A DNA stretch of 64,000 nucleotides from Nitrobacter winogradskyi Nb-255. Its GTDB lineage: Bacteria; Pseudomonadota; Alphaproteobacteria; Rhizobiales; Xanthobacteraceae. Shown here piece by piece: positions 26,136 to 34,871 of the stretch (position 1 is its first letter; each line of letters begins with the position of its first letter). The stretch covers positions 3,128,001 through 3,192,000 of the forward strand of contig NC_007406.1 in assembly GCF_000012725.1 (NCBI RefSeq). The letters are read 5' to 3'. A program made the translations under genes and the position numbers. Under the pieces are notes generated by a model, which made no database searches, was not told where the DNA came from, and saw nothing but the letters and a program-made list of their open reading frames with translations.

Positions 26136-26321
26136 ATGAAGGACACCCGTGAATGGGCGGAAAGGCTTCGGCGAGAAGCCGAGGACTGCAGGCTCATGAG
26201 CAGGCTCGCGACCAGCACGGCAAAACGCGAGACGTTTGCGCGCCTTGCTGAAGCTCATGATCTTCAAGCCGACCAACTTGAGGCGCTTATCGCGTCCGGT
26301 GATTTACCACAGGTGAGCTAG
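26136..26321 (+). CDS. Small conserved hypothetical protein
   Basis: 61 residues, almost entirely alpha-helical and charged (EWAERLRREAEDCRLMSRLA and AEAHDLQADQLEALI). This resembles short orphan proteins common in Bradyrhizobium relatives. GCGGAGCAAGG about 12-20 bases upstream can serve as a ribosome-binding site. A CTAGAG interspersed-repeat fragment begins right after the stop. Function unknown. Confidence 0.55.
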   Translation: MKDTREWAERLRREAEDCRLMSRLATSTAKRETFARLAEAHDLQADQLEALIASGDLPQVS

Positions 26322-26355
26322 AGCATTTTCCGGCAAAGTGGATACCGGTTCGTCC
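26319..26355. repeat. Partial interspersed repeat (CTAGAGCATTTTCCGG type)
   Basis: CTAGAGCATTTTCCGGCAAA followed by GTGGATACCGGTTCG: one half of the long-form unit, complementing the right half seen at 7860-7899. The region from here to about 26.6 kb otherwise holds no supported gene. It contains a short frame resembling the start of a transposase (SDLYQQQYCEAQGIP). Confidence 0.5.
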
Positions 26356-26665
26356 TTCTCTCACACCCTTGTTCGATCTTTAGCGACGACGATCTGTTCC
26401 TATCTTCAATTCGACGATAGAGAGAACAGAACGGCGAGCGAACATCGCTTGTGGAGGCGTCGAGGCGAGGCTTTTTGACGGGCGCATCACGACGCATGGA
26501 CGCGTAGCGACCTGTATCAGCAACAGTATTGTGAGGCGCAAGGCATTCCGCGAGGCGTTTGGCAACTGGCGGTAGTCGTTTAAAGTGGAGCCACAGCGGC
26601 CCGGACGGAAGCTGCTGTGTCGACGATGCCCCCTATCGGAGCTTGTTGTCGTGGAGAAGAAAGAG

Positions 26666-27184
26666 ATGATCGCGCATCACGAGGCTGGACACGCCGTGAT
26701 CGCGCGCGTGCTGGATATTCCGGTAAGCTACGCGACCCTTGATGCACTCGACGGCGCTGGCGCCGTGATGACGGCGTCCAGCGCGACCCATCTCGCCTTC
26801 GATGACCTTGAGGCGCCGGAAAAGTACGCCATTGTGGCGCTGGCCGGCCCGCAGGCCCAGCATCACTATCGTCCCATGTCCCTCGCGGCCCAGAATCGCG
26901 CGTGCGACGGCAGCTGGCGCGTGGATCGCGCCAACGCGACCAGCCTCCTGGCAATGCTGGTTCTGCGGCAGCACGGCAAGCCGGCGTTGCCGGGTAGCTA
27001 CGTCGAGTTGGACGGCCCCGAGACAGAGGAGTTCGACCGCCTGTTCATCCGTACGACCCAAAAGACCGCCGATCTGGTCCAGGAAAACTGGCCTGCGATC
27101 CAGCGCGTCGCAGCAGCCCTGCTGAGTCGTCCCGGACTTACCGAAGGGGATATCGACGCCCTCATCGCGGCGCGCGACAACTAG
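26666..27184 (+). CDS. Stand-alone M41 (FtsH)-like zinc peptidase domain protein
   Basis: About 172 residues. HHEAGHAVIARVLDIPV at the N terminus matches the HEAGH zinc site and following helix of FtsH/M41 peptidases. IVALAGPQAQHHY sits where FtsH has the LAGRAAEE region. There is no AAA ATPase domain, so it cannot unfold proteins as FtsH does. The start at 26666 follows GAGAAGAAAGAG; an upstream frame opens at 26585. Similar short proteins are found on accessory DNA and annotated as ATP-dependent Zn protease or peptidase M41; the activity is unproven. It borders the IS cluster. Confidence 0.6.
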   Translation: MIAHHEAGHAVIARVLDIPVSYATLDALDGAGAVMTASSATHLAFDDLEAPEKYAIVALAGPQAQHHYRPMSLAAQNRACDGSWRVDRANATSLLAMLVLRQHGKPALPGSYVELDGPETEEFDRLFIRTTQKTADLVQENWPAIQRVAAALLSRPGLTEGDIDALIAARDN

Positions 27185-27276
27185 CTGGTCTATCTATCCC
27201 GCTTAAATCCGCGTTCGAACCCGGCCTTCACTGCCGGGCAGCTGCCGCTCCCAACCGTCGCGATGGATTCACTAGC

Positions 27277-28293
27277 TGTTTGATCCCGGCATTTGATGGT
27301 GCGTTATTTTCCGGAGAATGGAAGGATGCGCTATGGGACAGGTTCTTCACGGGAGCGCCACGACGACAGAGGCAATCCGTCGAGCAATACAAAATAGTGA
27401 AGAGAGCCTGAGAGCGCTGTCGAAACGCTACGGGATCAACCAGAAGACCGTCGCAAAATGGAAGAAGCGTAGTTCGGTCGCCGATCTGCCGACCGGGCCG
27501 AAAGAGCCGCATTCGTCAGTACTTTCGCTCGAGGATGAGGCGATCATCGTCGCCTTTCGCAAGCACACGCTGCTACCGCTGGACGACTGCCTCTACGCAC
27601 TTCAGCCGACGATCCCGCATCTGACGCGCTCGTCACTGCATCGCTGTCTGCAGCGTCATGGCATATCCCGACTGCCGGACGTGGAGGGCGACAAGGCGCC
27701 GAGGCGGAAGTTCAAGTGTTATCCGATCGGCTATTTCCATATCGATATCGCCCAGATCCAGACGGCCGAGGGCAAGCTCCAGCTCTTTGTGGCCATCGAT
27801 CGAACCTCGAAGTTCGCCTTCGCACGTCTGGAGGAGAGCGCCACGGTCCACACCGCTGCGGCCTTCCTCAAGGCTCTGATTGAAGCCGTGCCCTACGAGA
27901 TCCACACCGTGCTGACCGACAACGGCACTCAGTTCTGCGATCTGCCCTCACGCAGGAACGGCCCCACCGCAAGGCTGCGCCTCCACATGTTCGATCGTGT
28001 CTGCTTCGGGAACGGCATCGAGCACAGGCTGACGAAGCCCAATCATCCCTGGACCAACGGCCAGGTCGAAAGGATGAACCGGACCATCAAGGATGCCACC
28101 GTCAAACGCTTCCACTACGACAACCACGATCAGTTGCGACGGCACCTTCAGGACTTCATCGACGCCTACAATTTCGGCCGCCGCCTCAAGACCCTCAACG
28201 GCCTCACACCATACGAGCTCATCTGCAAACAGTGGACTTCAGAGCCGGATCGATTCATCATCGATCCAATCCACCAAATGCCGGGACTGAACA
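27277..28293 (+). mobile_element. IS481-family insertion sequence, copy 2 (mosaic)
   Basis: 1017 bp, ends TGTTTGATCCCGGCATTTG and (complement) TGTTCAGTCCCGGCATTTG. Flanks are ACTAGC on the left and ACTAGA on the right, a near-perfect six-base NCTAGN duplication. The first ~190 bp are nearly identical to copies 1 and 3, while the rest differs at many sites, so this is a related but distinct element or a recombinant. It inserted at the CTAG that opens the interspersed repeat at 28295. Confidence 0.9.
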
Positions 28294-28298
28294 ACTAG
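27333..28298 (+). CDS. IS481-family transposase, copy 2
   Basis: About 321 residues with the same N-terminal helix-turn-helix as copies 1 and 3 and an intact DDE core (YFHIDIAQI, VLTDNGTQF, NGQVERMNRTIKD). It differs through the middle, including a longer loop (DLPSRRNGPTARLRLHMFD) where copies 1 and 3 have TNHARHKYAFHHIFD. The stop TAG at 28296-28298 lies outside the element and is part of the duplicated CTAG target. Confidence 0.88.
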   Translation: MGQVLHGSATTTEAIRRAIQNSEESLRALSKRYGINQKTVAKWKKRSSVADLPTGPKEPHSSVLSLEDEAIIVAFRKHTLLPLDDCLYALQPTIPHLTRSSLHRCLQRHGISRLPDVEGDKAPRRKFKCYPIGYFHIDIAQIQTAEGKLQLFVAIDRTSKFAFARLEESATVHTAAAFLKALIEAVPYEIHTVLTDNGTQFCDLPSRRNGPTARLRLHMFDRVCFGNGIEHRLTKPNHPWTNGQVERMNRTIKDATVKRFHYDNHDQLRRHLQDFIDAYNFGRRLKTLNGLTPYELICKQWTSEPDRFIIDPIHQMPGLNN

Positions 28299-28402
28299 AG
28301 CATGATCCGATCAAGTTGAATCGGACCATGCTCTAGGGATGGTTGTCTGGTCGCATTTTCTTGCGGCGAACCGGTATCCGCTTCGCCGGAAAATGCTCTA
28401 GG
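28294..28402. repeat. Interspersed repeat trapped between two IS481 copies
   Basis: A CTAGAG...GCTCTAGG unit, about 95 percent like 7793-7899. The left CTAG carries IS481 copy 2 and the right CTAG carries copy 3, so both ends of a single repeat have been used as insertion targets. Confidence 0.7.
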
Positions 28403-29404
28403 TGTTTGATCCCGGCATTTGATGGTGCATTATTTTCCGGAGAATGGAAGGATGCGCTATGGGACAGGTTCTTCACGGGAGCGCCACGACGACAGAGGCA
28501 ATCCGTCGAGCAATACAAAATAGTGAAGAGAGCCTGAGAGCGCTGTCGAAACGCTACGGGATCAACCAGAAGACCGTCGCAAAATGGAAGAAGCGGACCT
28601 CGGTGGCCGACCTTCCGACGGGACCGAAAGATCCGCGCTCGACGGTGCTCTCATCCGAGGAGGAGGCGATCATCGTCGCCTTCCGCAAGCATACCCTGTT
28701 GCCGCTCGATGATTGCCTCTACGCGCTTCAGCCAACGATCCCGCACCTGTCGCGGTCTTCATTGCATCGCTGCCTGCACCGTCACGGCATCAGCCGGCTC
28801 CCGGAGGTCGAAGGCGACAAGCCGATCAGGAAGACGTTCAGGAGCTACCCGATCGGCTACTTCCACATCGACATCGCCGAGGTGCAGACGGCTGAGGGCA
28901 AGCTGCGCCTGTTCGTGGCCATCGACCGCACTTCGAAGTTCGCCTACGCCGAGCTCCACCAAGAGGCGGGCAAGATGGTCGCGGCTCAGTTCCTGCGCAA
29001 CCTCATCGTGGCAGTTCCCTATGCCATCCACACGGTGCTGACGGACAACGGCATCCAGTTCACCAACCACGCCCGTCACAAATATGCGTTCCACCACATC
29101 TTCGATCGCGTCTGCGACGAGAACGGCATCGAGCACAGGCTCACCAGGATCAACCATCCCTGGACCAACGGACAGGTGGAACGGATGAACCGCACCATCA
29201 AGGACGCCACCGTCAAGCGCTTCCACTACGACAATCATGACCAACTGCGCCGGCACCTTCAGGACTTCATCAAGGCATACAACTTCGGTCGAAGGCTGAA
29301 GACGCTCAAAGGCCTCACACCCTACGAGTTCATCTGCAAACGATGGACTTCAGAGCCCGATCGATTCATCATCGATCCAATCCATCAAATGCCGGGACTG
29401 AACA
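28403..29404 (+). mobile_element. IS481-family insertion sequence, copy 3
   Basis: 1002 bp, apparently identical to copy 1. It is flanked by perfect six-base direct repeats TCTAGG (28397-28402 and 29405-29410), matching the NCTAGN target rule of IS481. The right repeat is shared with the start of the next element. Confidence 0.93.
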
Positions 29405-29409
29405 TCTAG
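28459..29409 (+). CDS. IS481-family transposase, copy 3
   Basis: 316 residues, the same protein as copy 1 up to PGLNI. Helix-turn-helix and DDE catalytic regions are intact. The TAG stop (29407-29409) is formed by the target CTAG directly after the IS end, not by the element. Confidence 0.9.
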   Translation: MGQVLHGSATTTEAIRRAIQNSEESLRALSKRYGINQKTVAKWKKRTSVADLPTGPKDPRSTVLSSEEEAIIVAFRKHTLLPLDDCLYALQPTIPHLSRSSLHRCLHRHGISRLPEVEGDKPIRKTFRSYPIGYFHIDIAEVQTAEGKLRLFVAIDRTSKFAYAELHQEAGKMVAAQFLRNLIVAVPYAIHTVLTDNGIQFTNHARHKYAFHHIFDRVCDENGIEHRLTRINHPWTNGQVERMNRTIKDATVKRFHYDNHDQLRRHLQDFIKAYNFGRRLKTLKGLTPYEFICKRWTSEPDRFIIDPIHQMPGLNI

Positions 29410-30175
29410 GTCATCGACTCATTAAATCGCAACCAGATGCGGATTGAGGCGAGCTTGATGGAGGTGAGGAAGTTGTCGTCACGTTTGTCATATCTGGTGG
29501 CGACGGCGCGATAGTGCTTGATCTTGTTGAAGAAGCGTTCGACCAGATTGCGCTTGCGATAGAGCCGTCTGTTGAACTGCAAGGCCGCAACGCGATTTGG
29601 CATCGGCTTCACATTGGCTCTCGCGCCGCGCGCGGCCAGCGTTTGACGCAGGGCGTTGGAGTCGTAGGCCCGGTCGGCCAGCAGCACGTCGCCGCGTTCG
29701 ACGGTGTCGATCATGTCCTGCGCGCTACGCCCGTCATGGGCCTGGCCTTCGGTGATCCTGAGGACGATCGGCAGGCCGCAGGCATCCACCAGCGCGTGGA
29801 TTTTGGTGGTCAGCCCGCCGCGCGAGCGACCCATGCAACGGGATCGCGTCTGTTTTTTTGACCGTTGGCCGCATGTTGATGCACGCGGATCGACGACGAA
29901 TCGATCATTTGGATGCCGCCATCGTAAGCCTTTGAAACAGCCGACAGAATGCGATCCCACACGCCTGCCTTGCGCCACCGGTTGAAGCGGTTCACGCAAG
30001 TGGTGTGCGGGCCGTAGCGCGCTGGAATGTCCGCCCACGGCGCACCGGTGCGCAGCCGCCAGAAAATCCCGTTCAGCACCCGCCGATCATCCACCCGTGC
30101 AACGCCGCGCGACTTGTTCGGCAACAGCGGCTGGATCACAGACCATTCAAAATCCGTCAGATCAAAACGTGCCAT
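29406..30175 (-). CDS. IS5-family transposase copy A (two frames joined by frameshift)
   Basis: Frame one (30175 to about 29830) encodes the N-terminal half (MARFDLTDFEWSVIQPLLPN, ending near IDSSSIRVHQHAANGQKN). Frame two carries the rest (MGRSRGGLTTKIHALVDACG, LLADRAYDSNALR, RKRNLVERFFNKIKHYRAVA). The change of frame falls at an A-run (complement of CTGTTTTTTTGACC), the usual site of programmed frameshifting in IS427-type elements. DDE residues are split over both frames. The stop TAG comes from the flanking CTAG. Confidence 0.82.
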
Positions 30176-30246
30176 TCAATCCTCCCACCTCTGGAGATTG
30201 AATCACGCATCCCGTCCAAACGGAATCCCGTTTATGGGTTCGTGAC
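29410..30246 (-). mobile_element. IS5-family (IS427-type) insertion sequence, copy A
   Basis: 837 bp between CTAG tetranucleotides at 29406-29409 and 30247-30250. This fits the YTAR target duplication of the IS5 family. Ends are GTCATCGACTC and (complement) GTCACGAACCC. An almost identical copy B lies inverted at 31298-32134. Confidence 0.88.
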
Positions 30247-30249
30247 CTA

Positions 30250-31294
30250 GAGTCTTTTTGGGTTGATCTGACTCGTTTGAGGATTCACGGAGGGGTTTTT
30301 CTGGGCCAGGGTTTGGCTGTCTTGATTCGGAGGCAGCGATGACACGGGCCTATTCGTCTGATTTGCGCGAGCGGGTGATTGGTGCGGTTGCGGGCGGGCT
30401 TTCGGCAACCTCGGCGGCCAAGGTTTTTTCGGTGAGTGCCAGCAGCGCGATCAAATGGGTCCGTCAGTGGCGGCTTGACGGACGAACGGCGCCGAGCGGC
30501 CTTCGCGGTCATCGTCGCGCGGTTCTTGAGCCGCATGCCGCGTGGCTGCTCGACCTGATTGGGGCACAGTCGGATATCACGCTTGAAGAAGTCCGGGTCC
30601 TGCTGCGCGAGCGCGGCATTACGGTCAGCGTGGCAACGGTGTGGAGCTTCTACGACCGGCGCGGCATCAGCTTCAAAAAAAAGCGTTTACGCGACCGAGC
30701 AGGATCGGCCCGACGTGGCGATGGCCCGCGAGGTCTGGAAAGCGCAACAAGGGCTGCTTGATCCAGCCCGCCTCGTCTTCATCGATGAGACCGGCACCTC
30801 GACCAACATGGCGCGATTGCGTGGCCGCTGCCGCCGTGGCCAACGCCTGGTCGGCAAGATTCCACACGGTCACTGGAAGATCACCACCTTCGTCGCGGCA
30901 CTGCGCCACGACGCTATCACCGCTCCCTTTGTCATCAACGAGCCGATGAATGGCGAGATCTTTCGCGTCTACCTGCAACGATGCCTGGTCCCGACCCTGA
31001 AGCCAGGCGACATCGTGGTGATGGACAATCTGCCCGCCCACAAGAACGACGATGTTCGACAAATCATCGAGGCCGCTGGCGCGCAGTTGCGCTATCTGCC
31101 GCCGTACTCGCCCGACCTCAACCCGATCGAGATGGCGTTCGCAAAGCTCAAGGCCCATCTGCGAAAGGCCGCCGAGCGATCGATCCCCGCACTCTGGAAC
31201 AGGATCGGTTCTATCCTCGATCTCTTCTCTCCAGACCAATGCATCAACTTCTTCAATCACGCCGGTTATGCGTAATCTCAATCCAAAATGGCTC
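30250..31294 (+). mobile_element. IS630-family insertion sequence inserted between two IS5 copies
   Basis: 1045 bp flanked by TA (30248-30249 and 31295-31296), the IS630/Tc1 target. Ends are GAGTCTTTTTGGGTTGA and (complement) GAGCCATTTTGGATTGA. Removing it and one TA restores CGTGACCTAGGTCACG, so it landed in the TA of the CTAG joining IS5 copies A and B. Confidence 0.88.
30339..31275 (+). CDS. IS630-family transposase (two frames joined by frameshift)
   Basis: The first frame gives a helix-turn-helix domain ([36 protein letters not shown]) and runs to SFKKKRL at an A8 tract near 30675. The second frame continues with the DDE domain ([53 protein letters not shown]). Frameshifting at the A-tract is normal for this family. 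No other lesion is seen. Confidence 0.85.
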
Positions 31295-31297
31295 TAG

Positions 31298-32134
31298 GTC
31301 ACGAACCCATAAACGGGATTCCGTTTGGACGGGATGCGTGATTCAATCTCCAGAGGTGGGAGGATTGAATGGCACGTTTTGATCTGACGGATTTTGAATG
31401 GTCTGTGATCCAGCCGCTGTTGCCGAACAAGTCGCGCGGCGTTGCACGGGTGGATGATCGGCGGGTGCTGAACGGGATTTTCTGGCGGCTGCGCACCGGT
31501 GCGCCGTGGGCGGACATTCCAGCGCGCTACGGCCCGCACACCACTTGCGTGAACCGCTTCAACCGGTGGCGCAAGGCAGGTGTGTGGGATCGCATTCTGT
31601 CGGCTGTTTCAAAGGCTTACGATGGCGGCATCCAAATGATCGATTCGTCGTCGATCCGCGTGCATCAACATGCGGCCAACGGTCAAAAAAACAGACGCGA
31701 TCCCGTTGCATGGGTCGCTCGCGCGGCGGGCTGACCACCAAAATCCACGCGCTGGTGGATGCCTGCGGCCTGCCGATCGTCCTCAGGATCACCGAAGGCC
31801 AGGCCCATGACGGGCGTAGCGCGCAGGACATGATCGACACCGTCGAACGCGGCGACGTGCTGCTGGCCGACCGGGCCTACGACTCCAACGCCCTGCGTCA
31901 AACGCTGGCCGCGCGCGGCGCGAGAGCCAATGTGAAGCCGATGCCAAATCGCGTTGCGGCCTTGCAGTTCAACAGACGGCTCTATCGCAAGCGCAATCTG
32001 GTCGAACGCTTCTTCAACAAGATCAAGCACTATCGCGCCGTCGCCACCAGATATGACAAACGTGACGACAACTTCCTCACCTCCATCAAGCTCGCCTCAA
32101 TCCGCATCTGGTTGCGATTTAATGAGTCGATGAC
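31298..32134 (+). mobile_element. IS5-family (IS427-type) insertion sequence, copy B, inverted relative to A
   Basis: 837 bp flanked by CTAG at 31294-31297 and 32135-32138. It differs from copy A by about one base. Together with A it makes a large inverted repeat with the IS630 in the middle. Confidence 0.88.
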
Positions 32135-32138
32135 CTAG
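31369..32138 (+). CDS. IS5-family transposase copy B (two frames joined by frameshift)
   Basis: Same two-frame arrangement as copy A: N-terminal frame from 31369, change of frame at the A-run in GGTCAAAAAAACAGACG near 31684, then the DDE half to the stop at 32136-32138. That TAG again belongs to the flanking CTAG, outside the element. Confidence 0.82.
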
Positions 32139-32172
32139 GTCAAGCACGATGGTCCGGTTCAGGACCCACTAG

Positions 32173-33021
32173 GCCGGATCGACATTCACGGCAGCCAGAT
32201 CAGGGCTGCGGCCAGGTGAACGAAGCCCGTGAAGTGAACGGTGCGCCTGTCGTAGCGTGTGGCGAAACGGCGGAAGTGCTTGAGACGGTTGAAGCAGCGC
32301 TCGATCCGGTTGCGGTGCTTGTAGAGACCGGCGTCATGCGGGATGATGATTTTGCGTGTCCTGTTTGAGGGGATCACCGCTTCGGCGCCCATGCCGGCGA
32401 TGAGTGCACGCAAGGCGTTGCTGTCATAAGCCTTGTCGGCCAGCACGGCGTCCCCGGCCTGGGCTTCGAGCAGCGCGGGGGCTTGTGTGATGTCTCCGAC
32501 CTGCCCGGCGGTGACGATGAAACGCAAGGGTCGGCCCAGCGCATCGGCGAGCATGTGGACCTTGGTGGTCAGTCCACCTCGGGAACGCCCCAGCGCCTGA
32601 TCCTTGGCCCCCTTTTCCGGTAGCCGCCTGCTGATGGGCTCGAACGATGGTTGAGTCGAGCATCAGATACTGGTTGTCGCGATCGGCTGTCAGGGTGGAG
32701 AATACCCGTTCCCACACACCGGCATGGCACCACCTGCTGAACCGCCGATGCACCGTCTTCCAGCGACCATAGCGCTCCGGCAGGTCACACCAGTGCGCGC
32801 CGGATCGCAGCACCCACAGGCAGCCGTTCACAAACAACCGATTATCCGATCCCGTCCGTCCCGGATCAGAGGCCTTGCCTGGCAGCAACGGTGCAATCTT
32901 CGCCCACTGATGATCGCTCAGCTCATACCGCTTGATCCCCATCGTGCAGCTCCGTGTCAGAATCACGGAACCCTATGAATCAGCGATCAGACCGTCTGGG
33001 AATCCTGAATGTCGATCCGGC
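32173..33021 (-). mobile_element. IS5-family insertion sequence, copy C
   Basis: 849 bp with perfect terminal inverted repeats GCCGGATCGACATTCA, flanked by CTAG at 32169-32172 and 33022-33025. Different from copies A and B. It lies head-to-tail with copy D, sharing the single CTAG between them. Confidence 0.88.
32186..32942 (-). CDS. IS5-family transposase copy C (two frames joined by frameshift)
   Basis: The first frame from ATG 32942 (MGIKRYELSDHQWAKIAPLL, LMLDSTIVRAHQQAATGKGG) shifts at the run GGAAAAGGGGGCCAAGG. It continues in the frame with HMLADALGRPLRFIVTAGQV, AVLADKAYDSNALR and HRNRIERCFNRLKHFRRFAT. The DDE residues are present over the two frames. The stop lies inside the element, unlike copies A and B. 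Confidence 0.8.
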
Positions 33022-33025
33022 CTAG

Positions 33026-33874
33026 GCCGGATCGACATTCACGGCAGCCAGATCAGGGCTGCGGCCAGGTGAACGAAGCCCGTGAAGTGAACGGTGCGCC
33101 TGTCGTAGCGTGTGGCGAAACGGCGGAAGTGCTTGAGACGGTTGAAGCAGCGCTCGATCCGGTTGCGGTGCTTGTAGAGACCGGCGTCATGCGGGATGAT
33201 GATTTTGCGTGTCCTGTTTGAGGGGATCACCGCTTCGGCGCCCATGCCGGCGATGAGTGCACGCAAGGCGTTGCTGTCATAAGCTTGTCGGCCAGCACGG
33301 CGTCCCCGGCCTGGGCTTCGAGCAGCGCGGGGGCTTGTGTGATGTCTCCGACCTGCCCGGCGGTGACGATGAAACGCAAGGGTCGGCCCAGCGCATCGGC
33401 GAGCATGTGGACCTTGGTGGTCAGTCCACCTCGGGAACGCCCCAGCGCCTGATCCTTGGCCCCCCTTTTCCGGTAGCCGCCTGCTGATGGGCTCGAACGA
33501 TGGTTGAGTCGAGCATCAGATACTGGTTGTCGCGATCGGCTGTCAGGGTGGAGAACACCCGTTCCCACACACCAGCATGGCACCACCTGCTGAACCGCCG
33601 ATGCACCGTCTTCCAGCGACCATAGCGCTCCGGCAGGTCACACCAGTGCGCGCCGGATCGCAGCACCCACAGGCAGCCGTTCACAAACAACCGATTATCC
33701 GATCCCGTCCGTCCCGGATCAGAGGCCTTGCCTGGCAGCAACGGTGCAATCTTCGCCCACTGATGATCGCTCAGCTCATACCGCTTGATCCCCATCGTGC
33801 AGCTCCGTGTCAGAATCACGGAACCCTATGAATCAGCGATCAGACCGCCTGGGAATCCTGAATGTCGATCCGGC
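33026..33874 (-). mobile_element. IS5-family insertion sequence, copy D, tandem to C
   Basis: 849 bp, same ends as copy C, flanked by CTAG at 33022-33025 and 33875-33878. Relative to C it has one extra C in the slippery run near 33463 and one missing C near 33285, so the overall length is equal. Confidence 0.88.
33039..33795 (-). pseudogene. IS5-family transposase copy D, frame-disrupted
   Basis: Homologous to the copy C transposase, but a one-base deletion (CATAAGCTTGTC for CATAAGCCTTGTC) breaks the second frame in the middle of VLADKAYDSNAL, and the slippery run has one more base. Two frame changes would be needed for a full protein, so copy D is probably inactive. Confidence 0.75.
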
Positions 33875-33980
33875 CTAGAGCCTTTCACCGCTTCATGGAA
33901 ACGGTGAAAGATTCTATCTTTATATTTTGGCGCGTTTTCTTCCCGCGAAGCCCGATTCCACTCCGCTGGAAAACGCTCTA
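33875..33980. repeat. Interspersed repeat (CTAGAGCCTTTCACCG type)
   Basis: CTAGAG, hairpin TTTCACCGCTTCATGG...CGGTGAAAGATTCT, then GCGCGTTTTCTTCCCGCGAAG and CTGGAAAACGCTCTA. Almost identical to 41513-41618. Its opening CTAG borders IS5 copy D, so the repeat was the original target. Confidence 0.65.
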
Positions 33981-34123
33981 ATTCGGTTTGAGAGCCCGCA
34001 TCAACGGTTTTACGCTGGCCGGAGGGCGGCATCACGCCGAATGCGAGAGCATCACTGGACCCGGCTATTGACCGACCTCGGCGGGAGAGTTCCGATAATC
34101 ATTTGCGCGCAGGAAGGGCGCAA

Positions 34124-34137
34124 TTTACATTTGTAAA
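34124..34137. promoter_or_regulatory. TTTACA-TT-TGTAAA palindrome upstream of the XRE regulator gene
   Basis: A perfect 6-bp inverted repeat with a two-base centre in an AT-rich stretch about 105 bases before the regulator start. A second TTTTACATTT copy of one arm follows near 34160. It is a candidate operator or promoter element for the short XRE gene. Confidence 0.4.
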
Positions 34138-34243
34138 GCACCAGACGCATCGCTGATGTGTTTTACATTTAAATTGATGCTTGATACTAAATTTCATACG
34201 GCTTAAACATATTCTATGAATCGCATCGGAGTTGCCAGAATTC

Positions 34244-34555
34244 ATGATTTCCGCTAATCAACTCAGGGCTGCCCGTGCGCTACTGGATATAGATCAACGG
34301 CAAATGGCTGAACTGGCGGATCTTTCAGTTCCGACTATTCAACGAATGGAAGCCAGTGACGGCGTCATCCGCGGCAATGTCGATTCCCTGATGAAACTGG
34401 TTTCAGCTCTGGACAACGCTGGCATCGAGTTGATCAGTCCGGATAGTCAAAGCTTGGCTGGCGGCCGGGGCGTCCGACTCAAGGAACACGTCACAAGGCC
34501 GGGGATAAAGCAACCAAAGCCTTTCTCGTCGCGGCCCTTGGAGCGAACTCGATAA
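34244..34555 (+). CDS. Short XRE-family helix-turn-helix regulator
   Basis: 103 residues from ATG 34244. An N-terminal HTH is visible (ISANQLRAARALLDIDQRQM, LADLSVPTIQRMEASDG), followed by DSLMKLVSALDNAGIELISP, and then GGRGVRLKE. This is the common small alphaproteobacterial XRE type that often sits beside transport or carbonic-anhydrase genes. The downstream neighbour is a transposase fragment and then cbbX on the other strand, so a link with carbon fixation is only positional. Confidence 0.72.
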   Translation: MISANQLRAARALLDIDQRQMAELADLSVPTIQRMEASDGVIRGNVDSLMKLVSALDNAGIELISPDSQSLAGGRGVRLKEHVTRPGIKQPKPFSSRPLERTR

Positions 34556-34749
34556 TTCACCCTCTTTGAAATGGTCTCGCTGAAGTATGATTTTCGGATG
34601 TCCCTTGCGGACGTCAAATCTTCACCAAGCGCTTCGCGTGGGGAGTGCCAGCGCCATCGGCGCGACGTACCGCATCGCTCGCTTCTATCGCCCATCACCC
34701 CGGTCTGACGTTTGACGGTCGACCGGAGCAGGCTTCGCCAAGTCCCCAA

Positions 34750-34854
34750 CGCGACGTACACCGCCTTGTTGCGCACAAAGTCTTGGTCGCCAACCTTGAC
34801 TCGCAACGCATCGAAGAACGCGAGCGGATAGCTGACAGCGGAATGCTGCCACAT
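34750..34854 (-). pseudogene. IS256-family transposase remnant
   Basis: Reading the minus strand from 34854 gives VSYPLAFFDALRVKVGDQDF followed by VRNKAVYVALGT. This matches the conserved core of Mutator/IS256 transposases around the first catalytic Asp region. No flanking N- or C-terminal parts are present. It lies directly beyond the end of cbbX. Confidence 0.6.
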
Positions 34855-34871
34855 GGCCGGTCTCGGCAGGA

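Noticed and set aside
29410-32134. Composite transposon made of two inverted IS5 copies carrying the IS630
   Set aside because: The IS630 sits precisely in the TA of the CTAG that joins the two IS5 copies, with its own TA duplication. It is a later nested insertion, not cargo.
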